Shown piece after piece: positions 8,009-17,068 of a stretch of DNA of 64,000 nucleotides. The position numbers and the translations under genes are program-made. Every line of letters begins with the position of its first letter. Positions within the stretch are counted from its first letter, which is position 1. Source of the stretch: Bacteroidales bacterium (lineage in GTDB: Bacteria > Bacteroidota > Bacteroidia > Bacteroidales > UBA932); assembly GCA_017476575.1 (NCBI GenBank), contig JAFUZO010000079.1:1-64000 (forward strand). The letters are read 5' to 3'. Below the pieces are notes generated by a model that saw only the letters and a program-made list of their open reading frames with translations, ran no database searches and had not been told where the DNA came from.

Positions 8009-8629
8009 ATGGACATCGAAGAAATCCTGAACGTCCCCACCGCTCCCTCGTCAGCCGAACGGGCTGCAGACGACTGGGACGAAGACAACCGCTGCTGCTA
8101 CTCTGCCGACGGGACCCGGCTGCTCGAGGCCGAGAACTTCCCCTCCGAAGTGACCGTACGGGAAGGCTGCCAGGTCATCTGCGACGAGGCCTTTGCCTTC
8201 CAGGACTACATGGCCGGACGGAATATCGGCGAAGAGATTCCCCTGGAAGAACGGAATTCCTTCCTTGAAAAGATCCATCTTCCGGCCACCCTCACCCATA
8301 TCGGCAGGGCGGCTTTCTGTGAATGCGGTTTCCTGGAACGGATCAAACTGCCGAAAAACCTCCTTTCCATCGGAGAGGACGCTTTCTGCGACTGCTGGCA
8401 ACTGGAAAAGGTCACCCTGCCCGCTGCTACGCGGTTCCTCGGCAAGCGCGCCTTCCAGGGCTGCATCAACCTCTGCCAGGTCCGCCTGGGCAAGAACCTT
8501 GAAATCATCGGGGACGACGCCTTCGACGACTGCGAGTCCCTCGAGACCATCTTCATCCCGACCGGCACGCTGGAGTGGTACCTGTCCCTGCTGCCGAAAC
8601 CGTTGCACGAATTGTTGGAAGAACTATGA
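8009..8629 (+). CDS. BspA-type leucine-rich repeat protein
   Basis: The 206-residue protein carries several BspA/LRR_5 units, for example LPATLTHIGRAAFCECGFLE, KLPKNLLSIGEDAFCDC, LGKRAFQGCINLCQVRLG and LEIIGDDAFDDCESLETIFIP. Unlike most BspA relatives it has no signal peptide, so it is probably cytoplasmic. It sits second in a five-gene overlapping operon and overlaps the next gene by four bases (ATGA). A protein-protein scaffold role is the general expectation for the fold; the partner is unknown. Confidence 0.85.
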   Translation: MDIEEILNVPTAPSSAERAADDWDEDNRCCYSADGTRLLEAENFPSEVTVREGCQVICDEAFAFQDYMAGRNIGEEIPLEERNSFLEKIHLPATLTHIGRAAFCECGFLERIKLPKNLLSIGEDAFCDCWQLEKVTLPAATRFLGKRAFQGCINLCQVRLGKNLEIIGDDAFDDCESLETIFIPTGTLEWYLSLLPKPLHELLEEL

Positions 8630-9618
8630 CTCCCGGACAAAGATATACCGTCAAGCACGACGGTCCCCTGCTCTCCTATCTCTACGAGATTTTCCCGGAC
8701 CGGTCCAAGACCGGCGTCAAGAACCTGCTTTCCAAAGGCCAGGTCCTCGTCAACAACGAGCCCCGGACCGCCTTCGACCAGCCCCTCTTCCAGGGCGACC
8801 GCATCATCATCCTGCCGAAAGGGCTCTCTATCGCCCGACAGTCCCGTGACGAGGCGCGCGAGGCCGTCGGAAAGGAAGGGGTGCGCATCGTCTTCGAAGA
8901 TGAGCACTACCTTGTTGTCGACAAGCCCAGCGGCCTGCTGAGCGTGTCTACCGCACGCGGTTCCAAGGGCAAGACCGGCCATAAGGAGGCGACCCTCTAC
9001 GCCATCCTGAACAATTACGTCAAGGTCTGTGCCCGCCTCCAGCGCAAGGAAGACCTCCTGGACGGCCGACAGCCCGACCGTACGACCGCCAAGGTCTGGA
9101 TTGTCCACCGCCTCGACAAGGGCACGTCCGGTCTCCTGATCTTCGCGAAGGATGAACGCGCCAAAGACATCCTCCAGAGCCGTTGGAAGGACCTCGTCAT
9201 CGAGCGGAAATACATCGCCTACCTGGAGAAGAAGGTCGAGAAGGAATCCGGCGCCATCCAGAGTTGGCTGGTGGAGAGCCCGAAGTCGTTCAAGATGTAT
9301 TCCTCCCCCGTGGAGGTCCGCGGCGGGCAACTCGCCATCACCCATTACAAGGTCCTTGACTACGTCCATACAGCGAAAGGGGTCTACGCCAAAGCCGAGT
9401 TCTCCCTGGAGAGCGGCCGCAAGAACCAGATCCGTGTCCATGCCGCCGACATCGGCCATCCTGTCGCCGGCGATGAGAAATACGGAGCCCAAACCGACCC
9501 GGTCCGCCGTCTCGCCCTCCACGCCGCGACCCTTGTTTTCCGGAACCCGTACACGGAAGAAGTGGTCCGCTGCCAGTCTCCGCTTCCGGATGTTTTCCTC
9601 AGATTCGAAAAGAGATGA
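8626..9618 (+). CDS. RluA-family pseudouridine synthase with S4 domain
   Basis: The 330-residue protein begins with an S4 RNA-binding domain (SKTGVKNLLSKGQVLVNNEP, about residues 25-60), followed by an RluA catalytic domain with the signature HRLDKGTSGLLIFAK that contains the nucleophilic aspartate. C-terminal family motifs GRKNQIRVHAADIGHPVAGD and LALHAATL are present. It converts specific uridines in rRNA or tRNA to pseudouridine; the exact site cannot be read from sequence. The start is taken at 8626, where ATGA overlaps the LRR stop. An upstream start would only add residues without homology. Confidence 0.93.
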   Translation: MTPGQRYTVKHDGPLLSYLYEIFPDRSKTGVKNLLSKGQVLVNNEPRTAFDQPLFQGDRIIILPKGLSIARQSRDEAREAVGKEGVRIVFEDEHYLVVDKPSGLLSVSTARGSKGKTGHKEATLYAILNNYVKVCARLQRKEDLLDGRQPDRTTAKVWIVHRLDKGTSGLLIFAKDERAKDILQSRWKDLVIERKYIAYLEKKVEKESGAIQSWLVESPKSFKMYSSPVEVRGGQLAITHYKVLDYVHTAKGVYAKAEFSLESGRKNQIRVHAADIGHPVAGDEKYGAQTDPVRRLALHAATLVFRNPYTEEVVRCQSPLPDVFLRFEKR

Positions 9619-10535
9619 ATACATATATTGTTCCCGGTGCATCGGACAACGTCCAGCTCAGTACCCTCGTCATCGCCCCTTCCACCCCCAAGGCCATCGT
9701 CCAACTGGTCCACGGCATGGCGGAGCACAAGGAGCGGTATATCCCTTTCATGACCTGGCTGGCAGGAAAAGGCTATGCCTGCGTCATCAACGACCTCCGC
9801 GGCCACGGTACCTCCGTGACCAGCCGGGACGACCTCGGATATTTCGGGAAAGGGGGCATGCGGGGCCTCGTCGACGATGTCCACGGTATCACCTTGTGGG
9901 CCCGGGCACAGTATCCCGGACTTCCGCTCTACCTCTTCGGCCATAGCATGGGCTCGATGGTCGTCCGGAGTTACCTCAAGCGCTACGACCGCGACATCGA
10001 CGGGCTCATCGTCTGCGGCAGCCCCAGCAAGAATCCGGCGGCCGGCATCGGCAGCTTCATCGCCGCCTGTATCGGTCTTTTCAAAGGGCAGCGTTACCGC
10101 TCCGCCTTCCTCGCCCGCCTCTGTACGGGAGACAACGACAAGAAGTTCGCCGCCGACGGCATCACCAACGCCTGGCTCTCGGCCGACATCGCCAACGTCC
10201 AAGCCTACAACAACGACCCGCTCTGCGGATTCACCTTCACCGTGAACGGCTACCGCAACGGCCTGTTCCGCCTGATGGGAGACATCTATTCCGAAAAGGG
10301 CTGGAGCGTCGGCAAGAGAGAGGTGCCCATCCATTTCATCGCCGGGTCTGACGACCCCTGCATCATCAGTATCAAGAAGTTCTCCGAGGCCGTCAGTTTC
10401 CTCCGGGCCCGCGGATACCGGCAGGTTTCCGGCAAGCTCTATCCCAAGATGCGCCATGAGATCCTGAACGAGACCGGAAAGGAAGAAGTCTGGACGGACG
10501 TCGCCGCCATTCTGGAGAGCTGGCAGGCGAAATGA
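9615..10535 (+). CDS. Alpha/beta hydrolase, lysophospholipase/monoacylglycerol-lipase type
   Basis: This 306-residue serine hydrolase resembles the monoacylglycerol lipase/lysophospholipase family. The HGMAEHKERY block near residue 33 forms the oxyanion region, NDLRGHGTS follows, and the nucleophile elbow is GHSMGSMV near residue 115. The acid and base lie in the C-terminal part (FIAGSDDPC and PKMRHEILNE). It has no signal peptide. It overlaps the preceding and following genes by four bases each, which suggests translational coupling with an RNA-modification gene on each side. The substrate is not predictable beyond an ester. Confidence 0.88.
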   Translation: MNTYIVPGASDNVQLSTLVIAPSTPKAIVQLVHGMAEHKERYIPFMTWLAGKGYACVINDLRGHGTSVTSRDDLGYFGKGGMRGLVDDVHGITLWARAQYPGLPLYLFGHSMGSMVVRSYLKRYDRDIDGLIVCGSPSKNPAAGIGSFIAACIGLFKGQRYRSAFLARLCTGDNDKKFAADGITNAWLSADIANVQAYNNDPLCGFTFTVNGYRNGLFRLMGDIYSEKGWSVGKREVPIHFIAGSDDPCIISIKKFSEAVSFLRARGYRQVSGKLYPKMRHEILNETGKEEVWTDVAAILESWQAK

Positions 10536-11356
10536 GAAGCACCCTCGAGAAATCTGTTTTCAACCGCACCGAACTGCTCGTCGGGCCGTCCCTGATGGAG
10601 CGGCTGGGGGACGTGCGCGTCATCATCTTCGGCGTCGGGGGCGTCGGGAGTTGGTGCGCCGAAGGGCTGGTCCGCAGCGGCATCCGCCACCTCACCCTCG
10701 TGGACTCCGACTGCGTCTGTATCACCAATGTCAACCGCCAGCGGATGGCCACGGTCCACACCGTCGGCCAAGTAAAGGTCGAAGTGCTCAGGCAGCAACT
10801 CCTGGAAATCAACCCGAAAGCCGAAATCGAAGCCGTCCAGGCCATCTATTCCGATGAGACGGTGGACCGCTTCCACCTGGAGGAGTACGACTACATCATC
10901 GACGCCATCGACTCGCTCAAGGACAAGGCCAGCCTCATCCTCCGGGCCTGCGCGACCCCGGCGACCTTCTTCTCCTCCATGGGCGCCGCCTGCAAGGTGG
11001 ACCCGACCCTCGTCCGGGTGGCGGAGTTCTGGGAGGTCCGCGGCTGCCCGCTCGGCGCCGCCCTCCGGAAGAAACTGCGAAGGGCCAAGACCTTGCCGGC
11101 CAAGAAGTTCCTCTGCGTCTATGATGAGGAAGTGCTGCCCAATATCGGGCATGAGACGGCCTGCGGCACCAAGCATTGCATGTGTCCCAAGAAGACGGCG
11201 GGCGATCCGGCCCTTGCCGGACACGAATGGTGCACCGCCAAGGCACAGATCAACGGCACCCTCGCCCACATCACCGCCCTGTTCGGATTCACCCTCTCCG
11301 GCCTCGTCATCCAAGATGTCTGCAATCGGGGCAGATGCCTTTCACCAGATAACTGA
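10532..11356 (+). CDS. tcdA: tRNA threonylcarbamoyladenosine dehydratase
   Basis: The 274-residue ThiF/E1-like protein matches TcdA (CsdL), which cyclises t6A37 of tRNA to ct6A with ATP. The nucleotide-binding glycine motif GVGGVGSWCAEGLVRSG is near residue 32. VDSDCVCITNVNRQ follows with the Asp and Arg/Gln contacts typical of E1 enzymes, then DAIDSLKDK. Its C-terminal 50 bp run antisense into the end of the fur-family gene. It is the last gene of the operon starting at 7544. Confidence 0.93.
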   Translation: MRSTLEKSVFNRTELLVGPSLMERLGDVRVIIFGVGGVGSWCAEGLVRSGIRHLTLVDSDCVCITNVNRQRMATVHTVGQVKVEVLRQQLLEINPKAEIEAVQAIYSDETVDRFHLEEYDYIIDAIDSLKDKASLILRACATPATFFSSMGAACKVDPTLVRVAEFWEVRGCPLGAALRKKLRRAKTLPAKKFLCVYDEEVLPNIGHETACGTKHCMCPKKTAGDPALAGHEWCTAKAQINGTLAHITALFGFTLSGLVIQDVCNRGRCLSPDN

Positions 11357-11729
11357 CCGTATCGGGCTCGAAGCCTTCGGGCACGGTGACTTGCGGGACG
11401 GGCGTATCCTCCAGACAGAGCGTCCGGTGGCACTTCTCGCAATAGAAATGGACATGGACATCGTCGTCCTCGTCGTCGTGCCGGCTGTGGCAGAGTTCGT
11501 AGCGGGCACCGCCGCCCGTGTCCTCCAGCACATGCACCAGATGCGCCTCGCGGAACACCTGCAAGGTCCTGAACACGTTGGACTTGTCGATGGTCTCCAA
11601 CGCGGCCTCCAACTCGCTCATGGACATGGGACGCCCTGCCGCAGCAAGAGACCGGGCGATGACGATCCGGTTCGCCGTCGGTTTAACACCATGGCGCTCC
11701 ATCCATCCTATGAGCACACTGTCATCCAT
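11307..11729 (-). CDS. Fur-family metal-dependent transcriptional regulator
   Basis: The 140-residue protein has the Fur winged-helix (VKPTANRIVIARSLAAAGRPMS... KSNVFRTLQVFREAHLV) and a C-terminal metal domain with two CxxC pairs (CEKCHRT and CPDCRHL) plus a His/Asp-rich stretch (RHDDEDDDVHVHFYC). Fur, Zur and PerR cannot be separated from the sequence. The start at 11729 is the only ATG consistent with the promoter. It lies exactly 6 nt after a TACCTTTG -7 box, so the message is predicted to be leaderless. Its 3' end overlaps tcdA antisense by 50 bp. Confidence 0.9.
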   Translation of the reverse strand: MDDSVLIGWMERHGVKPTANRIVIARSLAAAGRPMSMSELEAALETIDKSNVFRTLQVFREAHLVHVLEDTGGGARYELCHSRHDDEDDDVHVHFYCEKCHRTLCLEDTPVPQVTVPEGFEPDTVSYLVKGICPDCRHLG

Positions 11730-11735
11730 CGGAGG

Positions 11736-11743
11736 CAAAGGTA
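11736..11743 (-). promoter_or_regulatory. fur-family gene promoter, -7 box (leaderless)
   Basis: TACCTTTG on the minus strand is followed after 6 nt by the start codon at 11729, so transcription should begin at or next to the ATG. Confidence 0.6.
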
Positions 11744-11784
11744 GCCCATTCTTTCCGCTTCCGCAATACCCATTTATGGGGACG

Positions 11785-14148
11785 TCAAATCGAAAGCATG
11801 ATATCGTTCAGGAGGCCGCCGGCGGTCTGGCGGGTGCCGGCGCCGGCGCCTTGGATGAGCATCGGGGAGGGATAGTCGCCGGTGGTGATGAGGATGGCGT
11901 TGTCGGTGCCCCGGAGCGCGTAGAGCGGGCTGTCCGGGCCGACCTCCCGCAGGCCGACCGTGGCGCGGCCGTCCGCATCGACGGAGGCGACGTAGCGGAG
12001 CCGGTGTCCGCGGGCCTTGGCGGCGGCATACCGGAGGTCGATATCCGCCGGGATAGGTTCGAGGGTCACCTGCGACGCCTCCAGCGGGAGGCCGGCCTGG
12101 CGGCTGAGGATCAGGATCTTCCGCAGGACGTCTCGGCCGCTCAGGTCGACCGACGGGTCCGGCTCGGTGTATCCCTTCGCACGCGCATCCTCCACCAACG
12201 CTTCAAATCCGCTTCCTTGATAGTTGTCCAGCAAGTAGTTCAGTGTACCAGACAATACGGCATCCATCCGCACGAGCGTATCGCCGCTCTGGACGACCCG
12301 GTCCAGGGTCACCAGCACCGGCAGGGCCGCCCCCGCCGTCGTCTCGTACCGCAGGGAGACCCCGGCCTTGTGGGCCTCCTCCTGGAGGCTCTTGAACTGG
12401 GCATACGTGCCTGAAAAGGGAATCTTGTTGCAGGCCACGATGCTGTAGCCCGCCCGGAGGAGGGCCGGATAGCGGAAGCCGATGCCCTCGTCCGCCGTGC
12501 AGTCGACGAACAGCGCATTCTCCGGCGAGAACCCGATCAGGGCATCGATGTAGTCCTTCCCCTTCTCGCCGTCCGAAAGGCGCTGCGCAGCCTCCGCAAG
12601 GGGGATGCCCTCCGTGTCGATGACATACGAACGGCTGTTCGCGAGGCCGCAGACCCGCAGTTCCTTGCCGGAGCGGCGGGCGATGGACGCGGCATTGTCC
12701 GAAAGCATCTCCACCAGGGCGCGTCCGACCCGGCCGTACCCCGCGATGAACAGGTGGATGACCTTGCCGTTCCAGCGGTCGAAGAACTCGCGGTGGACGG
12801 CCCGGATGGCCTCCTCCGCCCGCACCGAAGGGACGATGACCGAGATGTTCCGCTCCGAGGAACCCTGCGCCGTCGCCCGCACCGGGATACTGTGCGCCCC
12901 GAGGGCGGCCAGCATGCGGCCCGTCGCCCCGCTGTGGCCGAGGATGTCGTCGCCGACCAGGCAGACGATGGAGAAGCCCGTCTCCACCCGGAGCGGATTG
13001 AGGCGGCCGAGGGAGATCTCATAGGCGAAACAGGAGTCCGCCGCCTCCCGGGCCGCATCGGCATCCCCTTCCGCAATGGCGATGCACATCGAATGCACCG
13101 AGGAGGCCTGGGTGATGAGGATGATGTTGATGCCCCGCCGACTGAGTGCGTCGAACAGGCGGGACGAGAAGCCCGGCACGCCGACCATCCCGCTGCCTTC
13201 AAGCGAGATGAGGGCGATATGGTCCGAATGCGAAAGGCCCAAGACCCCGTCCCGCACGCGCGGCGGGTTCTTCTCGACGACCGTCCCGGGAGCCTCCGGA
13301 TGGAAGGTGTCCTTGACATAGATGGGAATCCCCTCCCCGACAACCGGCCGGATGGTCGGCGGATAGATGACCTTGGCCCCGAAATGGGAGAGTTCCTGCG
13401 CGGCCCGGTAAGAGATGTGTGGGATCGTACGGGCCGTCGGTACCACTTTCGGATTCGCTGTCATGATGCCGGGAACGTCGGTCCAGATCTCCACCCGCCG
13501 GGCCCGGACGGCCACTGCGAACAGGGAAGCCGTATAGTCGGAACCGCCCCGGCCAAGGGTCGTCCCCCGGCCGGACTCGTCAGAAGCGATGAAGCCGGGA
13601 ACGATGAACAGTTCCACATGCGGAAAGGCATCTACGGCCCTGGCAATTCGTTGGCGGGTCTCCCCTTCGTCCACCGATCCGGCGCGAACCTGGACCAGTT
13701 CCCGGGCATCCAGCCAATGGCAGGAGACGCCGAGCGACAGGAACTTGTCCGTCAGGATCGCTGTCGAAAACAGTTCTCCGAAACTCTCGATGGCCGAGAG
13801 GCTGGCCGGGCTCAGTTCCCCGAGCAGGTAAACCCCGTAGGCAAGTCCTTCCAGTTCGCCGAACAACTGGTCGACCACGGCGGACGTCCGCTCCTGGTAG
13901 CCGGGCGGCAGCAGTTCCCGGATCAGCACATAGTGCCGCTCCTTGAGACCCTGGATGAGTTCCTTGTACCCCGCGTCCCGTGCCGAAGCCCGGTGCCCGG
14001 CCTCGATGAGGGTGTCGGTACAGCCGCCGATGGCGGAGCAGACCACGATGGTCCGATCCTCCTCCAAGGTCTTCCTGACGATATCCACAACTTGAAGCAT
14101 CGCTTCAGACGACGCAACGGAAGTTCCACCGAATTTAAGAACTTGCAT
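11785..14148 (-). CDS. thrA: Bifunctional aspartokinase / homoserine dehydrogenase
   Basis: The 787-residue fusion catalyses the first and third steps from aspartate to homoserine. Aspartokinase is N-terminal (MQVLKFGGTSVASSE, SDYTASLFAVAV), then paired ACT regulatory domains (about 300-460, with VGVPGFSSRLFDALSRRGIN), then a homoserine dehydrogenase with the NAD(P)-binding GYGRVGRALVEML and the substrate site near GTLNYLLDNY and EPDPSVDLSGRDVLRK. It overlaps the 3' end of metX by 14 bp, so the two form one operon for homoserine synthesis and acylation toward methionine. The size is close to E. coli ThrA. Confidence 0.96.
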   Translation of the reverse strand: MQVLKFGGTSVASSEAMLQVVDIVRKTLEEDRTIVVCSAIGGCTDTLIEAGHRASARDAGYKELIQGLKERHYVLIRELLPPGYQERTSAVVDQLFGELEGLAYGVYLLGELSPASLSAIESFGELFSTAILTDKFLSLGVSCHWLDARELVQVRAGSVDEGETRQRIARAVDAFPHVELFIVPGFIASDESGRGTTLGRGGSDYTASLFAVAVRARRVEIWTDVPGIMTANPKVVPTARTIPHISYRAAQELSHFGAKVIYPPTIRPVVGEGIPIYVKDTFHPEAPGTVVEKNPPRVRDGVLGLSHSDHIALISLEGSGMVGVPGFSSRLFDALSRRGINIILITQASSVHSMCIAIAEGDADAAREAADSCFAYEISLGRLNPLRVETGFSIVCLVGDDILGHSGATGRMLAALGAHSIPVRATAQGSSERNISVIVPSVRAEEAIRAVHREFFDRWNGKVIHLFIAGYGRVGRALVEMLSDNAASIARRSGKELRVCGLANSRSYVIDTEGIPLAEAAQRLSDGEKGKDYIDALIGFSPENALFVDCTADEGIGFRYPALLRAGYSIVACNKIPFSGTYAQFKSLQEEAHKAGVSLRYETTAGAALPVLVTLDRVVQSGDTLVRMDAVLSGTLNYLLDNYQGSGFEALVEDARAKGYTEPDPSVDLSGRDVLRKILILSRQAGLPLEASQVTLEPIPADIDLRYAAAKARGHRLRYVASVDADGRATVGLREVGPDSPLYALRGTDNAILITTGDYPSPMLIQGAGAGTRQTAGGLLNDIMLSI

Positions 14149-15157
14149 AGGTTTTTTCTATTAAGATGGCAGAGAGCCGCGCCGTTTCCAGGAGGAAACC
14201 GTCATGGCCGAACTGAGAGGTGATTTCATGATAATCGGCACCGGGGATCAGCCGGGACCATTCTTCCGACTCCTGTGGAGGGAAGATATTGTCGGTGTCG
14301 ATGGAGACGACCGTCGTCCGGGCGGAAATCCGCGACAAAGCTGGGGCCACACCGCCCCGGCCCCGTCCGACGTTGTGGCTGTCCAAGGCATTGCAGAGCG
14401 TATGGTAGGAATAGGCATCGAAGCCCCGGCGGACCAGTTTTTCTCCTTGATAACGCTCATAAGAGGCAGCACGGCTGGCAAACAACGTGTCGGGATCCTC
14501 CTCCCCCTGGGTCAGCCTGTACCCTTCGAAACAGCGGTAGGAAATCAAGGCCTGGGCCCGGGCACACCGCAAGCCGGCTGCACCGCCGGAAAGGCTTTCT
14601 GCCGCCCGGAAGGACGGATCGGCTTCCAAGGCCATCCGCTGCGCTTCAACCCATGCCGACAGGTACGGAGACACCCGTGGAGCCGTGGCGATGAGGATGC
14701 ATCGCGCAAACACATCCGGTTCCCGGACCGCCCATTCGACGGCCTGAAAACCTCCGATAGAACTTCCAATCAGAATATCTATACGGCTGATTCCCAATCG
14801 TCTCCGAACCTCGATGGAGGTCGTGATCATATCCCGCACCGTCACCTGCGGGAAAGCAAGAAGGTAAGGTTTCCCAGTCGACGGGTCGAGGGTTGCCGGT
14901 CCCGACGAACCATAGGGCGATCCGAGCATGTTGACACAGACGACGAACTGCCTTTCCGTATCAATCGCCTGGCCGGGGCCGACCATGTCAGGCCACCACT
15001 CCTGCGGGTCGCTGTTCGCCGTCACGGCATGGAAGATCCACAACACCGGACGCCTTACGTCGTATACCTCCTGTGATGTATGGAAGACGACCTTGGCCGC
15101 CTCCAAGACGCCGCCCGCCTCCAGGCCAAGCCGCATCGTCAATTCCTGTCTTATCAT
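14135..15157 (-). CDS. metX: Homoserine O-acyltransferase (MetX type)
   Basis: The 340-residue alpha/beta hydrolase-fold enzyme activates homoserine for methionine synthesis. Family motifs are NSDPQEWWPDMVGPG, NMLGSPYGSSGPATLDP, the nucleophile elbow IGSSIGGFQAVEW and the C-terminal GHDGFLLE catalytic histidine. Whether acetyl or succinyl is used needs assay; MetX-family members usually use acetyl-CoA. The start is the ATG at 15157. A TTG nine bases upstream lies inside the -7 box and is rejected. The ATG follows the box by 6 nt, predicting a leaderless mRNA. It is divergent from an Lrp-type regulator. Confidence 0.92.
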   Translation of the reverse strand: MIRQELTMRLGLEAGGVLEAAKVVFHTSQEVYDVRRPVLWIFHAVTANSDPQEWWPDMVGPGQAIDTERQFVVCVNMLGSPYGSSGPATLDPSTGKPYLLAFPQVTVRDMITTSIEVRRRLGISRIDILIGSSIGGFQAVEWAVREPDVFARCILIATAPRVSPYLSAWVEAQRMALEADPSFRAAESLSGGAAGLRCARAQALISYRCFEGYRLTQGEEDPDTLFASRAASYERYQGEKLVRRGFDAYSYHTLCNALDSHNVGRGRGGVAPALSRISARTTVVSIDTDNIFPPQESEEWSRLIPGADYHEITSQFGHDGFLLETARLSAILIEKTYASS

Positions 15158-15163
15158 GCGCCA

Positions 15164-15171
15164 CAAAGTTA
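15164..15171 (-). promoter_or_regulatory. metX-thrA promoter, -7 box (leaderless)
   Basis: TAACTTTG on the minus strand lies 6 nt before the metX ATG. A TTG about 20 nt further upstream fits the -33 element. Confidence 0.65.
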
Positions 15172-15222
15172 CAAATTGAGGAAGATTTTTTCAAGTTTCT
15201 TTAAGAAATGAGAAAATTATTC

Positions 15223-15230
15223 TAAATTTG
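15223..15230 (+). promoter_or_regulatory. lrp-like gene promoter, -7 box
   Basis: TAAATTTG on the plus strand gives a predicted leader of about 60 nt before the ATG at 15298. The shared 130-bp divergent region with metX is AT-rich and is a natural site for Lrp-type binding. Confidence 0.6.
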
Positions 15231-15297
15231 TCAAAATTATCAGAAATAAAAGAATAAACCGTCCGATATCCTCCTCCTTTGACAGAAAAATTTTCCC

Positions 15298-15765
15298 ATG
15301 GAAAACCTCACCCTCGACGACATCGACCTGCGTATCCTGCAAAGCCTCCAGGAAAACGCCCGGCTCACGACGAAAGAACTCGCCGCCAAAGTCCACCTCT
15401 CCACCACCCCGGTCTTCGAACGGCTCAAGCGGCTGGAGCGCAACGGATACATCCGCAAGTACGTCGCCATCCTCGACGCCGAGAAACTGGGCCGCGGCTT
15501 CACAGTCTTCTGCTCGGTCAAGCTCAAGCAGATGACCCGCGAAGTCGCCCGTGCGTTCATCTCCGTCATCAAGGACATCCCCCAGGTGGCGGAATGTTAC
15601 AATATCTCCGGCGAATACGACTACCTGCTGAAAATCCAGGCACCGGACATGAGGTATTACAATGAATTCATCCTCAACGTGCTCGGCACCATCGACGCCA
15701 TCGGCAGCACCCTTTCGTCCTTTGTGATGGACGAGATAAAGAACACGCATGCGCTCTATCTGTGA
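15298..15765 (+). CDS. Lrp/AsnC-family transcriptional regulator
   Basis: This 155-residue protein has an N-terminal helix-turn-helix (LDDIDLRILQSLQENARLT...LSTTPVFERLKRLERNGYI) and a C-terminal RAM/AsnC ligand-binding domain (VAECYNISGEYDYLLKIQ). It is divergently transcribed from metX-thrA, which suggests that it senses an amino acid and controls that operon and possibly itself. The link to methionine or threonine is inferred from position only. Confidence 0.93.
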   Translation: MENLTLDDIDLRILQSLQENARLTTKELAAKVHLSTTPVFERLKRLERNGYIRKYVAILDAEKLGRGFTVFCSVKLKQMTREVARAFISVIKDIPQVAECYNISGEYDYLLKIQAPDMRYYNEFILNVLGTIDAIGSTLSSFVMDEIKNTHALYL

Positions 15766-15776
15766 CAGATTTTTAT

Positions 15777-15784
15777 TATCTTTG
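15777..15784 (+). promoter_or_regulatory. GltD-like gene promoter, -7 box
   Basis: TATCTTTG begins 12 nt after the Lrp-type stop codon and 32 nt before the ATG at 15809. Confidence 0.6.
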
Positions 15785-15808
15785 TAAGTTCAGAGCCACA
15801 TTTTAAGA

Positions 15809-17068
15809 ATGAAAAACAACGAAGCGCTCCGCTGCCTGCTTTGCAAGAAGCCGAAATGCTCCCTCCAGGGCTGTCCGGTCCATACTCCCGTCCCCGAGTG
15901 CATGAAACTGTACCGGGAGGACCGGCTCGACGAGGCCGGAAAGATCCTGTTCGACAACAATCCCTTGACCGCCATCACCTCCCTTGTCTGCGACTGGAGG
16001 CAATTCTGCTTCGGCCACTGTGTGCTCATGGTCAAGAAGATGCCGGTCCGCTGGTACGAGATCGAACAGGAAATATCGGAACGCTACCTGCTCTCCTGCC
16101 GACTGGAGCGGGAATCGTCCGGACTGGAGGGCCGCCGGATCGCCCTGGTAGGGGCCGGTCCGGTCGGCATCGCCGCAGCGGTATGGCTCTATAGGGCCGG
16201 AGCGGACGTCACCCTCCTGGATGCCAACGAACGCATCGGCGGCGTCCTCCGGTACGGCATCCCGGCCTTCCGCCTAGACAAGAAGTTCGTCAATGCCTAC
16301 GAACGCATGTTCGCCGAAGCGGGCATCACGTTCCAGGGCGGCGTCGAAGTCGGGCGGGACATCACCCTCGCCGCACTCAGCGCCCAGTACGACGCCGTCC
16401 TCATCGGCGCCGGGGCCGAGCGGCCGGCCACTCTCCACATCCCCGGGGAGGAACGCGCCCTCCAAGCTCTCCCTTTCCTCAAGGATCCGTCCACCTATGG
16501 ACTGGGACACAAGGTCATCGTCATCGGCGGCGGGAATGTCGCAATGGATGCCTGCCGGACGGCAGTCCGGAAAGGGGCCGAAACCTGGATCTACTACCGC
16601 AAGACCTACGAGAACATGCCGGCCAATCCCTTCGAGGTGGAAGAAGCACAGCGCGAAGGCGTAAGAATCCGCGTCTTCCAGGCCCCTGTCGAAGTCCGGG
16701 AGGACGGTATCGTCTTCCGCGACTGCCAGAACGAAACCGACCCGGAGACCGGCAAGGTCGTCACCCGCATCCTGGACGGGACAGACCATTTCGTGCCGTG
16801 CGACACCCTTATCACCGCCATCAGCGAGAAGCCGGACTGGAGCCTCTTCGCCGGCAGTGAACCGCTCTGGAACGAATCGCATTGGCCCGTTGTCGACGAA
16901 GATCTCCACATCTCGGTCCCGGGCTGCGACAATATCTGGGTGGCCGGCGACTTCGCCCTCGGTCCCAAGACGGTCGTCGAAGCCGTGGCCTCCACGAAAG
17001 TCGCCGTCGCTTCCATCCTCGCCCGTCTCGGAGTCCATCCTCGTGATAAGGAAACAACTGAAAATTAA
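15809..17068 (+). CDS. GltD/NfnB-like FAD- and NAD(P)-dependent oxidoreductase
   Basis: The 419-residue protein resembles the glutamate synthase small subunit family. An N-terminal cysteine-rich segment (CLLCKKPKCSLQGCPVHTPVP and CDWRQFCFGHC) is typical of the adrenodoxin-reductase-like Fe-S domain. It is followed by an FAD dinucleotide fold (ALVGAGPVGIAAAVWLYRAG), an NAD(P) fold (VIVIGGGNVAMDACRTA) and the C-terminal GDFALGPKTVVEAVASTK. No GltB or partner subunit is adjacent, so it may be a stand-alone electron-transfer subunit. The electron acceptor is unknown. Confidence 0.88.
   Translation: MKNNEALRCLLCKKPKCSLQGCPVHTPVPECMKLYREDRLDEAGKILFDNNPLTAITSLVCDWRQFCFGHCVLMVKKMPVRWYEIEQEISERYLLSCRLERESSGLEGRRIALVGAGPVGIAAAVWLYRAGADVTLLDANERIGGVLRYGIPAFRLDKKFVNAYERMFAEAGITFQGGVEVGRDITLAALSAQYDAVLIGAGAERPATLHIPGEERALQALPFLKDPSTYGLGHKVIVIGGGNVAMDACRTAVRKGAETWIYYRKTYENMPANPFEVEEAQREGVRIRVFQAPVEVREDGIVFRDCQNETDPETGKVVTRILDGTDHFVPCDTLITAISEKPDWSLFAGSEPLWNESHWPVVDEDLHISVPGCDNIWVAGDFALGPKTVVEAVASTKVAVASILARLGVHPRDKETTEN

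Noticed and set aside
15158..15166. TTG start for metX
   Set aside because: The codon is part of the TAACTTTG promoter box; the ATG at 15157 is consistent with the transcript start.
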